DNA of 64,000 nucleotides, from the NCBI GenBank assembly GCA_030035585.1, contig CM057475.1, positions 5,527,501 to 5,591,500 of the forward strand, given 5' to 3'. Position 1 is the first letter of the stretch; each line of letters opens with the position of its first letter. Positions 63,084 through 64,000 of the stretch are shown here, one piece after another. The notes beneath the pieces were generated by a model. The model saw nothing but the letters and a program-made list of their open reading frames with translations. It was not told the DNA's origin and searched no databases. Source of the DNA: Dugong dugon. Lineage: Eukaryota; Chordata; Mammalia; Sirenia; Dugongidae. A program made the translations under genes and the position numbers.

Positions 63084-64000
63084 AGGACAGGGAATAATAA
63101 CTCCAATATTATTTTCTAAATCACTGGAGATCCCTTCACAAATTTATTCCTCACCGTCGTGGTGAAAGGTGTGTCTTCTGGGCACTCCATGTGTGGGTCT
63201 ATGGGTGTAACCTGGTAAATCCACTCTAGCATGCCAGTTTCCCTGAGCCTTTGCATACCCTCTTCTACGGTACACCAAGGCAGGTCTGGTACTTCAGCTT
63301 GATTTAGTGTAGGCCACGTTGTAATCCATGCTTCAGTGACCCAACCAAATAAACTATTAAATCCTTTCCCAACTTCTTGAGCTGAAACTTTGCATGAAGA
63401 ACCTGTGATTAATGGGCCCATATCAATAAACTCAGACTGATCCATCTTTATGTTCCTTGCACCATTATCCCACACCCTTAATAGCCATTCCCACACATAT
63501 TCCCCAGGTTTCTGTTTGTACATATTAGAAAAGTCAAGCAGTTCTTTTGGAGTGTAGCATACCTCCTTCTGAGCCACACTTTGTACTTCACGATTTATGG
63601 CTCCCTGGGACTAACCTCTAGTTATAGGTCTAGAAGCCAAAATCAATGGTGAGGAAGTGTTTAGAGAACATTCAGCATTGTCTTGTAAAGCATCTCCCTC
63701 AGGCGATGCCCCAGGTAATGACTCAGACAAAGGCTGTTTAGACACAGTAGAGTTAATCTCATTAGACGGGGATGGAGGGGCTAATGGTTTTACTGGGGAG
63801 GGTGGTTTAGCAGACAAACATGGAGTAATCTCTTCAGAAGGGAGTGAGAGGGCTGGTTCTGTTGGCAGGAGTGATTCAATGGGATTTAGGGCCTTGGTGT
63901 CCCCAGCTTTCAGATTATCTGCCCATATGTCCCCATCCCAAGTTTCAGGATCCCATTTCTTCCCAATCAGTGCCCTCACTTTAACTTCACACACTTCTTC

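Larger units (their letters stand above)
58600..64000 (-). mobile_element. ERV-L-type endogenous retrovirus, internal region (partial)
   Basis: Gag, protease, RT, RNase H, integrase and dUTPase relics lie in this order on the minus strand, running from the right edge to 58820. Only about 220 bp separate the dUTPase from the LTR, so there is no env. A dUTPase downstream of integrase with no env is the known ERV-L (class III) plan. Stops and frameshifts throughout show it cannot make full proteins. The 5' LTR and the start of gag are outside the window. Confidence 0.92.
62042..64000 (-). pseudogene. ERV-L gag relic, split by another LTR
   Basis: 63994-63116 is one frame with a single in-frame TAG at 63613-63611. 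It has a proline/serine-rich part followed by a capsid-like part (LLDFSNMYKQKPGEYVWEWL). The remainder continues after the inserted LTR at 62455-62042, with a frameshift. No zinc knuckle was seen. Confidence 0.7.

Overview
This window is mammalian nuclear DNA, almost certainly from an afrotherian and most likely a paenungulate such as an elephant. The grounds are many copies of the tRNA-derived AfroSINE (heads like GAGCCCTGGTGGCRCARTGGT), several RTE/BovB-like LINE copies that share the SINE's 3' tail, and L1, MIR, MER5, MLT1 and ERV-L repeats. There is no bacterial-style gene organisation. Repeat family names are given from memory of consensus features, not from a search.

The one host gene I can support is WASHC2 (FAM21), on the minus strand. 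Its start codon is at 47742, in a CpG-rich promoter, and twenty coding exons run leftwards to 2163. All twenty have AG/GT borders, their phases close, and together they give 2121 nt (707 codons) without a stop, about the N-terminal half of the roughly 1,340-residue family protein. The rest of the gene must lie left of position 1. The protein is the endosomal WASH-complex subunit whose tail carries acidic LFa motifs (LF-acidic-LF) that bind retromer VPS35; about ten such motifs, whole or partial, are seen here. Upstream of the start are three CACGTG E-boxes in 37 bp, resembling the CLEAR/TFEB or USF type.

Layout, left to right: 1-47619 is WASHC2 introns and exons, packed with repeats and five tandem arrays between 14.7 and 26.5 kb. 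The largest array (about 1.67 kb of 27-bp units) begins 6 nt inside the 5' end of intron 11 and keeps the exon 11 reading frame open. 47.4-48.0 kb is the CpG-island promoter. 48-58 kb is intergenic, made of MIR, L2, L1 and LTR relics, AfroSINEs and an unidentified GC-rich block (55.96-57.01 kb). 58.03 kb to the right edge is an endogenous retrovirus of ERV-L type on the minus strand: a 3' LTR, then, reading upward in coordinate, dUTPase, integrase, RNase H, RT, protease and gag relics, with no env. All are broken by stops and frameshifts, and another LTR has inserted within gag. The 5' LTR is outside the window.

I found no wholly new biological system. The most unusual features are the in-frame intronic minisatellite next to a splice donor, introns that repeatedly split LFa motifs at the same place, several nested transposon insertions with readable target-site duplications and in-window empty-site paralogues, and the GC-rich unidentified block.
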